Positions 43,761-52,112 of a stretch of DNA of 52,112 bases are shown here, piece after piece (within the stretch, counting starts at the first letter, position 1; each line of letters opens with the position of its first letter). The notes under the pieces are model-generated. The model was not told the origin of the DNA, did not search any database, and worked only from the letters and a program-made list of their open reading frames with translations. The DNA is taken from the NCBI GenBank assembly GCA_006844605.1, contig SPJN01000001.1, positions 138,024 to 190,135 on the forward strand, given 5' to 3'. The translations under genes were made by a program, and so were the position numbers. The stretch comes from Hyphomicrobiales bacterium (GTDB lineage Bacteria; Pseudomonadota; Alphaproteobacteria; SPJN01).

Positions 43761-44705
43761 CTAGGCGTCGTAGCCCAGCCGCGTGCCTGCTGCGATTGGT
43801 AGGCCGTTCAACAGGTCTTTGACATTCATTGGGCCTTTGCCGGGGCGTTGCGCGCGGCTGATTGATATAGCGCCATCCCCACAGGCTATGGTCAGGCGGT
43901 CATCCAGCACTTCGCCCGGTACGCCTGATCCGGCGACGGCATTTGCCATCAAAAGCTTCAGCCTGATCGGTGCGCCCCCTTCTTGCGGGACAGGGGTCCA
44001 TGCGCCGGGAAAGGGCGACAGGCCACGAATATGCGCGGCCACGGTTGCGGCGGGTTGTGTCCAATCAAGTTGGGCTTCGGCCTTGTCAATTTTCATGGCG
44101 TAGGTTGTGCCGTGATCTGATTGCGGTGTCAGCGCCGGCAGGGTGTTTCCCTGTGCAATGCTGGCCAGCACGTCAACCATCGCGGCAGCACCGATTGGGG
44201 CCAGCTTGTCATGCAGGCTGGCATAGGTGTCATCAGCGGCGATGGGGATTGTTTTGGTCAGCGCAACGGGGCCAGTGTCCAGTCCCTGTTCCATTTGCAT
44301 GATAGCGATGCCGGTTTCTGCGTCACCTGCCATGATTGCCCGTTGGATCGGTGCTGCCCCGCGCCAGCGCGGCAAAAGCGAGGCGTGAATATTGAAACAG
44401 CCAAAGCGTGGGGCGTTCAGAATTGGCAATGGCAACAACAATCCATAGGCAACGACGACCGCGGCATCGAGGTTTAGTCCTGCAAAGCGGGCCTGTTCGT
44501 CATCATCTTTAAGGCTGGTCGGCGTGAAAACGGGAATATCGTTATCAAGCGCGGTTTGATGAACGGGGGAGGGGGTTTCTTTTTTGCCCCGTCCGGACCG
44601 ACGTGGCGGCTGTGAATAGACCGCGGCAATGTCATGCCCGGCATCAATCAGTGCTTGCAGTGCCATGACGGAAAAGTCCGGCGTGCCCATGAATGCCAAG
44701 CGCAA
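43761..44705 (-). CDS. fmt: Methionyl-tRNA formyltransferase
   Basis: Formylates initiator methionyl-tRNA. Seen: FMGTPDFSVMALQALIDAGHDIAAVYSQPPRRSGRG; GCFNIHASLLPRWRGAAPIQRAIMAGDAETGIAIMQMEQGLDTG (the SLLPRWRG signature); and a C-terminal OB-like domain from about residue 207. The 314 residues are standard. It lies 31 bp after def, its usual partner. Confidence 0.97.
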   Translation of the reverse strand: MRLAFMGTPDFSVMALQALIDAGHDIAAVYSQPPRRSGRGKKETPSPVHQTALDNDIPVFTPTSLKDDDEQARFAGLNLDAAVVVAYGLLLPLPILNAPRFGCFNIHASLLPRWRGAAPIQRAIMAGDAETGIAIMQMEQGLDTGPVALTKTIPIAADDTYASLHDKLAPIGAAAMVDVLASIAQGNTLPALTPQSDHGTTYAMKIDKAEAQLDWTQPAATVAAHIRGLSPFPGAWTPVPQEGGAPIRLKLLMANAVAGSGVPGEVLDDRLTIACGDGAISISRAQRPGKGPMNVKDLLNGLPIAAGTRLGYDA

Positions 44706-44736
44706 GGGACTATCCTTTCAATAAGCACAACGCGGG

Positions 44737-45333
44737 TTAGGCCGCGTTCAATGCCTTTTGCTTTTTAAGTTTTTTCAAGATCATGTTGCGCTTCAGGCGG
44801 GACAAATGATCAACAAACAAAATGCCGTTCAGATGATCCATTTCATGCTGGATGCAGGTGGCCATCAGGCCGTCCATATCCTGCACCTGTTCATTGCCGT
44901 CATAGTCCAGATATTTGACTGTGCAGGTCGCCGGGCGATCAACATCTTCAAAAAATTCGGGGACAGACAGGCAGCCTTCTTGATAGGTCGCCACATCATC
45001 TGATGATTTGATAATCTCAGGATTAATGAAATATTGCGGGTTGCGGACAGGTTCTGCGTCGTCGCGTTCATCGTTGATGCCGTCAATACCGCCATCGCCA
45101 TCGCCATCGCCATCGCCATCACCATCGCCATTAGAGGGTTGCTGAAGATCAATCACCAAGATGCGCTGGGGCACGCCGACCTGAATGGCGGCAAGGCCAA
45201 TGCCCGGCGCGTCATACATGGTTTCCAGCATGTCATCCATCAACGCACGTGTTTCGTCCGTCACTGCCTTAACAGGGGCAGAGACTTGCTTTAGAAGCGG
45301 GTCCGGTGCGGTTATGATCGGTCGAATAGCCAT
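44737..45333 (-). CDS. def: Peptide deformylase with a Gly-Asp repeat insertion
   Basis: Removes the formyl group from new proteins using a bound metal ion. 198 residues from ATG 45333 ([12 protein letters not shown]); the in-frame extension to 45486 has no family sequence. Motif 1 [10 protein letters not shown] (44-53), motif 2 EGCLS (119-123) and motif 3 QHEMDH (162-167) give ligands Cys121, His163 and His167. Between motifs 1 and 2 an extra acidic loop (about 67-95) includes seven Gly-Asp pairs, encoded by the hexanucleotide array at 45091-45132. Usual deformylases are about 170 residues, so the insertion accounts for the extra length. Confidence 0.95.
   Translation of the reverse strand: MAIRPIITAPDPLLKQVSAPVKAVTDETRALMDDMLETMYDAPGIGLAAIQVGVPQRILVIDLQQPSNGDGDGDGDGDGDGGIDGINDERDDAEPVRNPQYFINPEIIKSSDDVATYQEGCLSVPEFFEDVDRPATCTVKYLDYDGNEQVQDMDGLMATCIQHEMDHLNGILFVDHLSRLKRNMILKKLKKQKALNAA
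45091..45132 (+). repeat. Hexanucleotide tandem repeat inside def
   Basis: Five exact copies of GCCATC (45091-45120), then ACCATC and GCCATT. On the coding strand they read GATGGC repeats, giving Asp-Gly units in frame. Unit number can change without breaking the reading frame. Confidence 0.9.
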
Positions 45334-45403
45334 AATTATGAGATAAGACCCGTCACGGGCTGGGTCAAGGGCGCGAAAGTCGCAGATTTCAGCAGATGTG
45401 GGG

Positions 45404-45997
45404 CTAAACGCTGCGTCTGGCGCGGAATGCGGCGGCAATTGTGCCGTCATCCAGATAATCAAGTTCCCCACCAACAGGCAGGCCATGTGCCAGACCGGAA
45501 ACCTTGGCCCCGCTGTCTGCCAGCCTGTCCATAATCACATGGGCGGTGGTTTGTCCATCAACGGTGGCGTTCAGCGCCAGAATAACTTCGCTGATACCGC
45601 CGTCGCGCACGCGGGAAACCAATGGGTCGATGGTCAAATCATCAGGGCCGATGCCGTCAAGCGCGGATAAGACACCGCCAAGGACATGATACTGCCCGCT
45701 GAAAATGCCAGACCGTTCAAGCGCCCACAAATCACCAGCATCTTCGATTACGCAAATAGCCCCTTTGTCCCGTTCGGGGTCGCGGCAAATCAGGCAGGGG
45801 TCGCTGGTGTCCAGGTTACCGCAGGTGCCACAGGTTTTGATTTTGGTGGCGGTATCGGCAAGCGATTGGGATAGCGGCATCATCAGCCCTTCGCGCCGCT
45901 TGATCAAATGCAGCACGGCGCGCCTTGCCGACCGCGGGCCAATGCCGGGCAGCTTGGAAAGCAGCATGATCAGGCTGTCAATTTCTGGGCTGTTCAT
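45404..45997 (-). CDS. recR: Recombination protein RecR
   Basis: Helps RecF/RecO load RecA at gaps. It has a helix-hairpin-helix ([17 protein letters not shown]), a zinc finger ([16 protein letters not shown], about 56-71) and a Toprim domain ([17 protein letters not shown]... IGPDDL). The 197 residues are normal. It lies 4 bp after the ybaB gene, in the usual dnaX-ybaB-recR order. Confidence 0.97.
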   Translation of the reverse strand: MNSPEIDSLIMLLSKLPGIGPRSARRAVLHLIKRREGLMMPLSQSLADTATKIKTCGTCGNLDTSDPCLICRDPERDKGAICVIEDAGDLWALERSGIFSGQYHVLGGVLSALDGIGPDDLTIDPLVSRVRDGGISEVILALNATVDGQTTAHVIMDRLADSGAKVSGLAHGLPVGGELDYLDDGTIAAAFRARRSV

Positions 45998-46001
45998 CGG
46001 T

Positions 46002-46334
46002 TTAGGTAAACGCCTTCATGATGTCTGGTGGCAGGCCAAGGCCGCCTGTCAGCTCGCCCATTTTTTCCTGCTTTTGTGTCTCAAGATTGGCAATCGCATC
46101 ATTAAGGGCAGCAGCGATCAAATCTTCGACAACGGTTTTATCGTCAGCGCCATCCGCGAATAGCGACTGATCAATGCTGACGGCCTTCACAAAGCCACGG
46201 CCATTGACGGTGACGGTCACCATGCCCGCTCCGGCCTTGCCCTCAACCTCAAGGGCCAGCAGGTCTTCTTGCATTGAACTCATTTTTGACTGCATGGACT
46301 GGGCCATGGACATCATATCATTGAAATCAACCAT
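46002..46334 (-). CDS. ybaB: YbaB/EbfC family nucleoid-associated protein
   Basis: A 110-residue dimeric DNA-binding protein. Seen: [50 protein letters not shown] and the C-terminal [15 protein letters not shown]. It is believed to cover and organise DNA. It lies between dnaX and recR and is co-transcribed with them. Confidence 0.95.
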   Translation of the reverse strand: MVDFNDMMSMAQSMQSKMSSMQEDLLALEVEGKAGAGMVTVTVNGRGFVKAVSIDQSLFADGADDKTVVEDLIAAALNDAIANLETQKQEKMGELTGGLGLPPDIMKAFT

Positions 46335-46372
46335 TACGCGGTCTCCACCAAATGTTGGACGGTTGGGCGTGC

Positions 46373-48322
46373 CTATTCAAATTCACCATCAGAGTCAATC
46401 ATGCCAAGTTCCTCGGCATCGACAGGCATGTCTGACAAGGCGTCTGACGCTGGCAACAGGTCTGCCAGATTGCGGAAGCTAAGTTCAGCATCAGGAAATG
46501 TTTCCAGTACGGATTGCACAACCGGCAATGCGCGCAGGCGGTTCAAAATCTGCTCCCGCTGTTCATCACGGTGTTCGCGAATGGTGCGCGGTGCGGTGCC
46601 GGGTTCAAGCGGGCCTTCATCTTCGGGGGCAGAAACAACGATCTGCCACGGCATGCCGGTCGTCTGACGAAGGGATTTGATCAAATCCCCGGACAGGCCC
46701 CTTGGCGCCCCTTCATCCACGAAAATGTCGAGCAAGCCTTCTTCAACCTTGCGCGGGCGTACATATTGTTCCAGCGCGTAGCCAAGCTCCACATCGGTTC
46801 GTTTCAGCAGCGCGACAATGTCCTCAAACGTTTCAAGGCGCGGTGCTTCTGCCATTTGCGGTTTTGATTGTGCTTGCGCTGTGGTTGCGGTGCGGCCATT
46901 GCCTGACCCTGCGATGGCGCGCAAGGGCGGCGCGTCATTGCCACTAGCCCCACTCTCGCTAGGCCCATTCTCGCTAGGCCTGTGCCCGCTAGGCTGTGTG
47001 CCACCGCCATTATTGCCAGCATTGCTGCTGCCAGAGGGGGCAGGGCTGCCGCTGGTGACGGTGCCGCCTTCGGTCAGTTTTTTGACAAGATCGCCGGGGG
47101 TGGGCATGTCGGCTGCATAACACAGGCGGATTATCACCATATCGCCCGCAGCGCGCGGGTCAGGGGCGTTCTGCACCTCCCCAATGCCTTTCAGCAAGAT
47201 TTGCCAGGTGCGCGTTAACACCGGCATGGACAGTTTTTCTGCCAACGCCAGGCCGCGCACGCGTTCTTCTTCGGGTTCGTCCGTCGCAACGTCTGCGCCG
47301 ACAACTTTCAGGCGGGTGACGAAATGGCAAAGATTGGCAAGGTCCTGCAACAGAACCAGCGGGTCTGCACCTTGATCAAATTGATTGCCAAACTCGGTCA
47401 GTGCGCCTTTGGCATCGCCGGTCATGATCATGTCGAACAGGTCAACCATGCGGGCCCGGTCGGCCAACCCCAACATGTCACGAATGGTATCGACCGCTAT
47501 TTCAGCGTCTGTGTCATCGCGTTGGGCAATGGCCTGATCAAGCAATGACAGCCCATCACGGACAGAGCCTTCTGCGGCGCGCCCCAATAGTTGCAACGCT
47601 TCGGGGGCGATGGTTGCGCCTTCCTTGCGGGCGATATTGCCAAGATGGTCAGCCAGCATGGTCTGGTCCAGCCGCTTCAAGTCAAAGCGCTGACACCGCG
47701 ACAGCACCGTAATCGGTACTTTGCGAATTTCAGTAGTCGCGAAAATAAATTTGACATGGGCTGGCGGTTCTTCAAGCGTCTTCAACAGGCCGTTAAAGGC
47801 GTTCTTGGACAGCATATGCACTTCGTCAATGATATAGACTTTGTAGCGCGCAGATGACGGGGTGTAGCGCACCGCATCAATGATTTCCCGCACATCATCA
47901 ATGCCGGTGTTGGACGCAGCATCCATTTCCATCACATCAACATGGGAGGAGCTGGCAATAGACTTGCAGTGGCTGCATTCCCCACATGGGGTAATGGTCG
48001 GGCCGCCCTGCCCATCAGCGCCAATACAATTCAGGGCACGGGCGATAATGCGGGCGGTTGTCGTTTTGCCGATCCCGCGCACGCCCGTCAGAATGAAGGC
48101 ATGGGCGATGCGGTTCATGGCAAAGGCGTTTGACAGCGTGCGGACCAGTGCCTCTTGCCCGATCAGGTCGGAAAAATCCTGTGGCCGATATTTACGGGCC
48201 AGCACCTCATAAGCTTCGTTCGCGCCACCAGAATCAGCAACGTCAAAGCCGGGCAAGGCTTCGCCGGTTGGGGCCTCGTTAGCCTCGTTTTCAGTGTCAG
48301 GTGTGTCAGAAAATGAACTCAT
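46373..48322 (-). CDS. dnaX: DNA polymerase III subunits tau/gamma
   Basis: The clamp-loader ATPase and replisome organiser. 649 residues from ATG 48322. An acidic N-terminal extension of about 35 residues precedes YEVLARKYRPQDFSDLIGQ. The P-loop GVRGIGKTTTA is at 80-90, the zinc cysteines CGECSHC at about 110-116, then DEVHMLS and domain III to about residue 410. A Gly/Ser/Pro/Asn-rich linker (about 416-480) leads to the tau domains. An A6 run at codons 414-415 lies exactly at the end of domain III. The linker contains short repeats (CGCTAGGC units around 46950-46995). Confidence 0.96.
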   Translation of the reverse strand: MSSFSDTPDTENEANEAPTGEALPGFDVADSGGANEAYEVLARKYRPQDFSDLIGQEALVRTLSNAFAMNRIAHAFILTGVRGIGKTTTARIIARALNCIGADGQGGPTITPCGECSHCKSIASSSHVDVMEMDAASNTGIDDVREIIDAVRYTPSSARYKVYIIDEVHMLSKNAFNGLLKTLEEPPAHVKFIFATTEIRKVPITVLSRCQRFDLKRLDQTMLADHLGNIARKEGATIAPEALQLLGRAAEGSVRDGLSLLDQAIAQRDDTDAEIAVDTIRDMLGLADRARMVDLFDMIMTGDAKGALTEFGNQFDQGADPLVLLQDLANLCHFVTRLKVVGADVATDEPEEERVRGLALAEKLSMPVLTRTWQILLKGIGEVQNAPDPRAAGDMVIIRLCYAADMPTPGDLVKKLTEGGTVTSGSPAPSGSSNAGNNGGGTQPSGHRPSENGPSESGASGNDAPPLRAIAGSGNGRTATTAQAQSKPQMAEAPRLETFEDIVALLKRTDVELGYALEQYVRPRKVEEGLLDIFVDEGAPRGLSGDLIKSLRQTTGMPWQIVVSAPEDEGPLEPGTAPRTIREHRDEQREQILNRLRALPVVQSVLETFPDAELSFRNLADLLPASDALSDMPVDAEELGMIDSDGEFE

Positions 48323-48420
48323 AGGCGGCAGAATGCCGTGAGTCCCACGCGACTGCAAGCGATTGCTGCGCTGAATGGTAAATATAGGGGGTAGGGTGAG
48401 AGACTGGACATCGACCCAAA

Positions 48421-48497
48421 GAAAAAACCCGTTACGGCTGCTTCCTTCCGGACCTGACCGGGTTGGCGGGCGCTTCGTCCGCGCCAGCCCCTCGGTG
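48421..48497 (-). ncRNA. ffs: Signal recognition particle RNA (small, 4.5S type)
   Basis: The minus strand carries the near-universal SRP domain IV core GTCAGGTCCGGAAGGAAGC followed by AGCC, closed by CCCG/CGGG. It is preceded by a GC-rich hairpin (GGCGC...GCGCC) and followed by a run of Ts (48427-48422). It binds Ffh to deliver nascent membrane proteins. The 5' end is estimated from the promoter; the ends may be off by a few bases. Confidence 0.93.
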
Positions 48498-48500
48498 GTT

Positions 48501-48529
48501 TATATAGGCAATCTGATGGCGAATGCCAA
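48501..48529 (-). promoter_or_regulatory. Sigma70-type promoter of the SRP RNA
   Basis: On the minus strand TTGGCA (48529-48524) and TATATA (48506-48501) are separated by exactly 17 bp. Transcription would begin a few bases before the RNA's GAGGGGCTGG. Confidence 0.75.
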
Positions 48530-48625
48530 GGGGGCAATCCGCGACCATTTGTGGGTGCATTTTTTCCGGCTTTATGTCAGGTTTGCGCCAGATTTGATAT
48601 TTGAAGAAATTGTAAGGGGTTTGCT

Positions 48626-49564
48626 ATGGCGCTGGAAAATGGCGGTATTTTCGGTTCCCATCCGTTGGACCGGGCAGGGATACACCGTAACAACCAAGAC
48701 TGGATGGCACAAAAGCTGACGGCAGCGGAAAGCCTTGTGCTGCCGATTTATCATGGTCGGCCTTTTGTTTTACCGCCACGCGCCCCCGGACAGGGGCGGG
48801 AGCTGGGATTCGTGCGCCTGTCCATGTTGGAAACCTATGTGAATCAGGGTATGCCGCTGGTCTTTCTGGGCATGGATGACAAGGATCGCGCCTATTTCGC
48901 CATGGATTTGTCGGGCGCAGGCGATGTGCGCCGTCAGGGGCCGTTGGCTGAATTGGGCAAGTTTGAGGATGGCCGCGCGCTGGCGATGGAATTGCCTGAT
49001 GGTGACCCGGCGATGCTGGCGCAGGCACTGGCCCTGTTTAACTGGCACAGCACGCATGGTTTCTGCGCCAAATGCGGTGCCCAAACAGTGATGGCAGATG
49101 CTGGTTATAAACGCGACTGCCCGTCATGCGGGGCAGAACATTTCCCGCGTACCGACCCGGTTGTGATCATGCTTGCCACGAATGGCGACAAGGCATTGCT
49201 GGGCCGTGGGAAGGGGTTCCCCGATGGCATGTTCTCAGCCCTTGCGGGATTTGTTGAGCATGGCGAAACCTTGGAAGAAGCTGTCGCCCGTGAAGTCGAA
49301 GAAGAAGCAGGCATTAAGGTGCGGCGTGTATCGTATTTCCAGACGCAGCCTTGGCCTTATCCCTATTCATTGATGATTGGGTGCTACGCAGAAGCTGCAA
49401 ACGAAGAAATCGTCTTGGGTGATGATGAACTTGAAGAGGCGCGCTGGGTTGATCGCGGCACAATCATCGATGTGATTGAAGGTCGTGGCGACGGGTCGCT
49501 TTGGGTGCCGCCGCCAATGGCCATTGCCCATCACCTGATCCGCAATTGGGCGTTCGGGGACTGA
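48626..49564 (+). CDS. nudC: NADH pyrophosphatase NudC
   Basis: 312 residues. It hydrolyses NADH, and in known members also removes NAD caps from RNA 5' ends. An N-terminal domain is followed by a zinc ribbon (C147, C150, C165, C168), the Nudix box GFVEHGETLEEAVAREVEEEAGI (about 208-230) and the SQPWPYPYS-like motif (here TQPWPYPYSLMIG). The ribosome binding site AAGGGG is well placed. It is convergent with pheA, with the stops 4 bp apart. Confidence 0.95.
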   Translation: MALENGGIFGSHPLDRAGIHRNNQDWMAQKLTAAESLVLPIYHGRPFVLPPRAPGQGRELGFVRLSMLETYVNQGMPLVFLGMDDKDRAYFAMDLSGAGDVRRQGPLAELGKFEDGRALAMELPDGDPAMLAQALALFNWHSTHGFCAKCGAQTVMADAGYKRDCPSCGAEHFPRTDPVVIMLATNGDKALLGRGKGFPDGMFSALAGFVEHGETLEEAVAREVEEEAGIKVRRVSYFQTQPWPYPYSLMIGCYAEAANEEIVLGDDELEEARWVDRGTIIDVIEGRGDGSLWVPPPMAIAHHLIRNWAFGD

Positions 49565-49568
49565 GTAA

Positions 49569-50480
49569 TCAGCCCGCCTGTTTGCGGAACGTGTCAGCCC
49601 TGAAAGTGCCAAGCCGCGTGATCTTGTTGGTGAAGAAGCTTAGCTCCTCCAACGCAAGTTTCAGCGGCGTGTCATCGGGGTGACCTTCAGTTTCCAGATA
49701 GAATTGTGTTGCCTCAAACCGGGCGCCGATCTGATAGCTTTCCAGCTTGATCATATTCACATTGTTGGTCGCAAAGCCGCCCAGTGCCTTGTAAAGCGCT
49801 GAAGGGACGTTGCGCACCTGAAACACAACTGCGGTGATAAGGTCATCGATCAGCGCAAGCGTTTCAAGGGGCAGAGGTTCCCGCGCCATGATGACAAAGC
49901 GCGTGGTGTTGTCCGGCGAATCCTCAATATCCTTTTGCAAAATTTGCAGATCATACACCTTGGCTGCCAGATCAGACGCAATGGCGGCCTGATGGGGCTG
50001 ACCTTCGGACGATAACAGGCGGGCAGACCCGGCCGTGTCAGCCTTCACAATCGGTGTGATATTGTGGTCGCGCATAACCTTGCGGCATTGTCCCAGCGCC
50101 ATAATGTGGGAATGCGCCTCAGTAATTTGGTCAAGCGTTGCGTCCGCGCGGCCTAACAATTGATGATGAACCGGCAGGAAGGTTTCACCGATCATATAAA
50201 GATCGGATTCGGGCAACAGGTGATGAATGTCGCCCACGCGCCCGGCCAGTGAATTGTCGATTGCAATCATCCCGTAATCTGCCTTGCCTTCGCGGATCGC
50301 CACAAAAGCGTCGTAAAAGGTCGGGCAGGCCAAGGGCACCATGTCGGGATAGACTTTTTGGCAGGCAATATGGGAATAGGCCCCCGGTTCGCCCTGAAAG
50401 GCGATGGTGTTGGCAGGTGCTGCGCCCTGTGCCTTTAACTGGGCGGGGGTCATGGCATCATAAAGTTTTTGATGGGACAT
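49569..50480 (-). CDS. pheA: Prephenate dehydratase
   Basis: Converts prephenate to phenylpyruvate in phenylalanine synthesis. A 303-residue monofunctional enzyme with no chorismate mutase domain. Seen: IAFQGEPGAYSHIA, YGMIAIDNSLAGRVGDIHHLL, the catalytic Thr-Arg-Phe motif in DNTTRFVIM, and a C-terminal ACT domain (about 210-290; KLESYQIGARFEATQFYLETEGH), where phenylalanine would bind for feedback. It starts 3 bp after the kdsB stop. Confidence 0.96.
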   Translation of the reverse strand: MSHQKLYDAMTPAQLKAQGAAPANTIAFQGEPGAYSHIACQKVYPDMVPLACPTFYDAFVAIREGKADYGMIAIDNSLAGRVGDIHHLLPESDLYMIGETFLPVHHQLLGRADATLDQITEAHSHIMALGQCRKVMRDHNITPIVKADTAGSARLLSSEGQPHQAAIASDLAAKVYDLQILQKDIEDSPDNTTRFVIMAREPLPLETLALIDDLITAVVFQVRNVPSALYKALGGFATNNVNMIKLESYQIGARFEATQFYLETEGHPDDTPLKLALEELSFFTNKITRLGTFRADTFRKQAG

Positions 50481-50483
50481 GGC

Positions 50484-51278
50484 TTACCCTCCCAAGGCTT
50501 TGCGGGCGCGGTCAAGATCTTCGGGTGTATCAACACCCAATGGGACTGAGCTGACAAGCCTGACGCCAATGTTCATGCCTGCTTCAAGGGCACGCAACTG
50601 TTCCAGTTTCTCTCGCCGTTCCAATGCGGAAGGGGCGATAGAGACAAACCGCTCCAGCGCATCGCGGCGATAGGCGTAAAGACCAATATGATGATATAGC
50701 GGCCCATCGCCATAGGGCGCGGTCGCGCGTGTGAAATAAAGGGCGCGTGACCATCTTTGATCCCCTTCAAAGGCGCATACGGCCTTTACAACATTGGGGT
50801 TGTCGCGTTCTTCGGCCCGCTTGATTTCAGCGGCCAGCGTGGCCAGCGCCAAATCAGGCGCAGCGTCCAGCGGCTCAAGGCTCGCTTTAATGTCACCGGG
50901 GGCCAGTGTTGGCAGATCACCCTGTACATTGACGATAACGTCATGCTGGGCGTCCGGATCTGCCTTGCGCACCGCTTCCCACACCCTGTCGGACCCTGAC
51001 GGGTGGTTCGGGTCTGTCAGGATCGCCTCGCCGCCATGATTTGTTACGGCATCAACGATTTCCTGCTCTGCCGCTGCGACGATGATCCGGCCACATTTGG
51101 CCTCCTCAGCCCTGCGGACGACCTGCACAATCATGGGCAGACCGCAAATATCGGCAAGGGGCTTGCCCGGTAGCCGAACAGACGCCATACGGGCGGGAAT
51201 GACAATAAGAGGATTATGTGACACTATTTTCACGATTTCTGTGGACGATTCGCCCTGTTTTGTCACAGTTTTGGACAT
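50484..51278 (-). CDS. kdsB: 3-deoxy-manno-octulosonate cytidylyltransferase
   Basis: Makes CMP-Kdo for lipopolysaccharide core synthesis. Seen: [62 protein letters not shown], and [17 protein letters not shown] plus [10 protein letters not shown]. 264 residues, with about 20 extra N-terminal residues before the core (usual length about 245). The real start may be slightly downstream. It is divergent from the cytochrome c gene. Confidence 0.95.
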   Translation of the reverse strand: MSKTVTKQGESSTEIVKIVSHNPLIVIPARMASVRLPGKPLADICGLPMIVQVVRRAEEAKCGRIIVAAAEQEIVDAVTNHGGEAILTDPNHPSGSDRVWEAVRKADPDAQHDVIVNVQGDLPTLAPGDIKASLEPLDAAPDLALATLAAEIKRAEERDNPNVVKAVCAFEGDQRWSRALYFTRATAPYGDGPLYHHIGLYAYRRDALERFVSIAPSALERREKLEQLRALEAGMNIGVRLVSSVPLGVDTPEDLDRARKALGG

Positions 51279-51426
51279 ATGTCAGTAGCAAGCTGACTTT
51301 GTTGGGGATAAGTACTGCGCTGGGTCATGTGGACGCATAGTCAGTATGGGGCCTGTGCGCTATCCCCAGACACGAATTTTTCGCCCATCTTTTGGGCACC
51401 GAATATTGGAAGGATAAGGGACGGTC

Positions 51427-52071
51427 ATGTTCGATTCATTTGAACTCAACAAAATTGCCGGGTCCGTTCTGGCTGGTGTGTTGCTGTTGTTCCTGATTGA
51501 TGCTGTTGGTGGCGCGTTTGTGCACACTGATCATGTGGAAAAGCAGGCGTTTGTCCCCGAAGGGACCGAAATGTTTGAAGCCGGTAATGGCGGCCCCCCC
51601 AAAGAGGTGGCAGCCCCCGTTATCGAATCATCTGTGCCTTTGATCGCGGCTGCGGACCTTGAAAAAGGCGCAAAAGTTTTCAAAAAGTGCGCTGCATGTC
51701 ATTCAGTTGATGCAGCCAAGGGCAATGGTACCGGCCCGAATCTGGCAAATATTGTTGGTCGTGCAACCGCATCTGCTGATGTCGGCTTTGGCTTTTCCGG
51801 TGCGTTGTCAGGTCTTGGCGGCGATTGGGGATATGAGGAGCTGGACGGCTTCCTGCGTAAACCCAAGGAATATGCGCCCGGCACCAAGATGGCATTCGCT
51901 GGCCTGAAAAAAGTATCTGACCGCGCAGCTGTCATTGCTTATCTGCGTGCAAATACTGAAAATGCCCCGGCATTGCCGGTAGCTGAAATGGTGGAAGATG
52001 CCGTTGAAACCGCTGCAGACGCTGCCGAAGGCGCAGCTGACGCCATGAACGAAGGTGCAATGCACCACTAA
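51427..52071 (+). CDS. Membrane-anchored cytochrome c (CycM/c552-like)
   Basis: 214 residues. An N-terminal transmembrane anchor (about 10-30, IAGSVLAGVLLLFLIDAVGGAFV) is followed by a linker of about 50 residues and a class I cytochrome c domain. The heme site is CAACH (about 94-98) and the axial-ligand Met lies in PGTKMAF. A short Ala/Glu/Asp-rich C-terminal tail ends MHH. It likely carries electrons between the bc1 complex and the terminal oxidase. AAGGATAAGGGACGGTC precedes the ATG. Confidence 0.92.
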   Translation: MFDSFELNKIAGSVLAGVLLLFLIDAVGGAFVHTDHVEKQAFVPEGTEMFEAGNGGPPKEVAAPVIESSVPLIAAADLEKGAKVFKKCAACHSVDAAKGNGTGPNLANIVGRATASADVGFGFSGALSGLGGDWGYEELDGFLRKPKEYAPGTKMAFAGLKKVSDRAAVIAYLRANTENAPALPVAEMVEDAVETAADAAEGAADAMNEGAMHH

Positions 52072-52087
52072 GCTGGTCACCAGCTAT
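52070..52087 (+). other. Inverted repeat after the cytochrome c gene
   Basis: AGCTGGT-C-ACCAGCT overlaps and follows the stop. It could form a stem of 6-7 pairs, but no T run follows before the window ends. Weak terminator candidate. Confidence 0.3.
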
Positions 52088-52112
52088 TAGCCAGCTAACA
52101 GAATGAGGGCCC

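Larger units (their letters stand above)
48323..48625. other. Gap between dnaX and nudC
   Basis: 303 bp between the divergent dnaX and nudC starts. It holds the SRP RNA gene and its promoter on the minus strand. No separate dnaX promoter was recognised. The nudC ribosome binding site AAGGGG is just before its ATG. Confidence 0.6.

Overview
The window looks like the chromosome of a moderately GC-rich alphaproteobacterium. The F1 part of the ATP synthase (atpHAGDC) stands alone without F0 genes, and the block rplU-rpmA-obgE-proBA-nadD-rsfS-rlmH-gpmI-envC-ctpA-yibQ-rppH is in the order usual for that class. A class IV-type membrane-anchored cytochrome c and an L27/L21 block also fit. A marine Rhodospirillales, SAR116 or Kordiimonas-like lineage is possible, but this is only an impression from protein style.

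Layout. 1-603: 3' portion missing from a small transaldolase, divergent from priA. 670-8728: priA, a glyoxalase-fold gene, then atpHAGDC with a strong terminator. 8811-9656: a di-iron ferritin-like protein. 9669-22309: a long minus-strand run of housekeeping genes (RNA decapping, envelope proteases and hydrolase activators, glycolysis, ribosome maturation, NAD and proline synthesis, Obg GTPase, L27, L21), with a parS-like palindrome between gpmI and rlmH.

22716-27642: a tRNA-Ser(CGA) gene carries a 4.8-kb integrative element bounded by 14-bp direct repeats. All its genes point the same way: tyrosine integrase, AlpA-like and HTH regulators, a short HUH-type Rep-like endonuclease, and as cargo a two-gene cassette of a HipA-like kinase plus a DUF3037 protein. 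This is the best candidate in the window for a little-described system (toxin/antitoxin, signalling or defence; the function is not established).

27650-43746: accessory and metabolic genes. These are an autotransporter-like S8 protease lacking the usual catalytic Asp, a BASS transporter sandwiched between an intact alcohol dehydrogenase and a truncated copy of its 3' end, a TetR regulator with a perfect 20-bp operator facing a PF10118 metalloprotein gene, a TonB receptor/DUF6134/Nudix operon, a PiT phosphate transporter, an acyl-CoA dehydrogenase, a small P-loop kinase, a membrane protein and an orphan TAXI binding protein.

43761-52071: fmt-def, recR-ybaB-dnaX, the SRP RNA with its own promoter, nudC, pheA, kdsB and a membrane-anchored cytochrome c. 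Several coding regions carry short in-frame tandem repeats; the clearest is a hexanucleotide array inside def. dnaX has an A6 run at the end of its conserved part where either shifted frame stops soon, as would be needed for a short gamma-like product.
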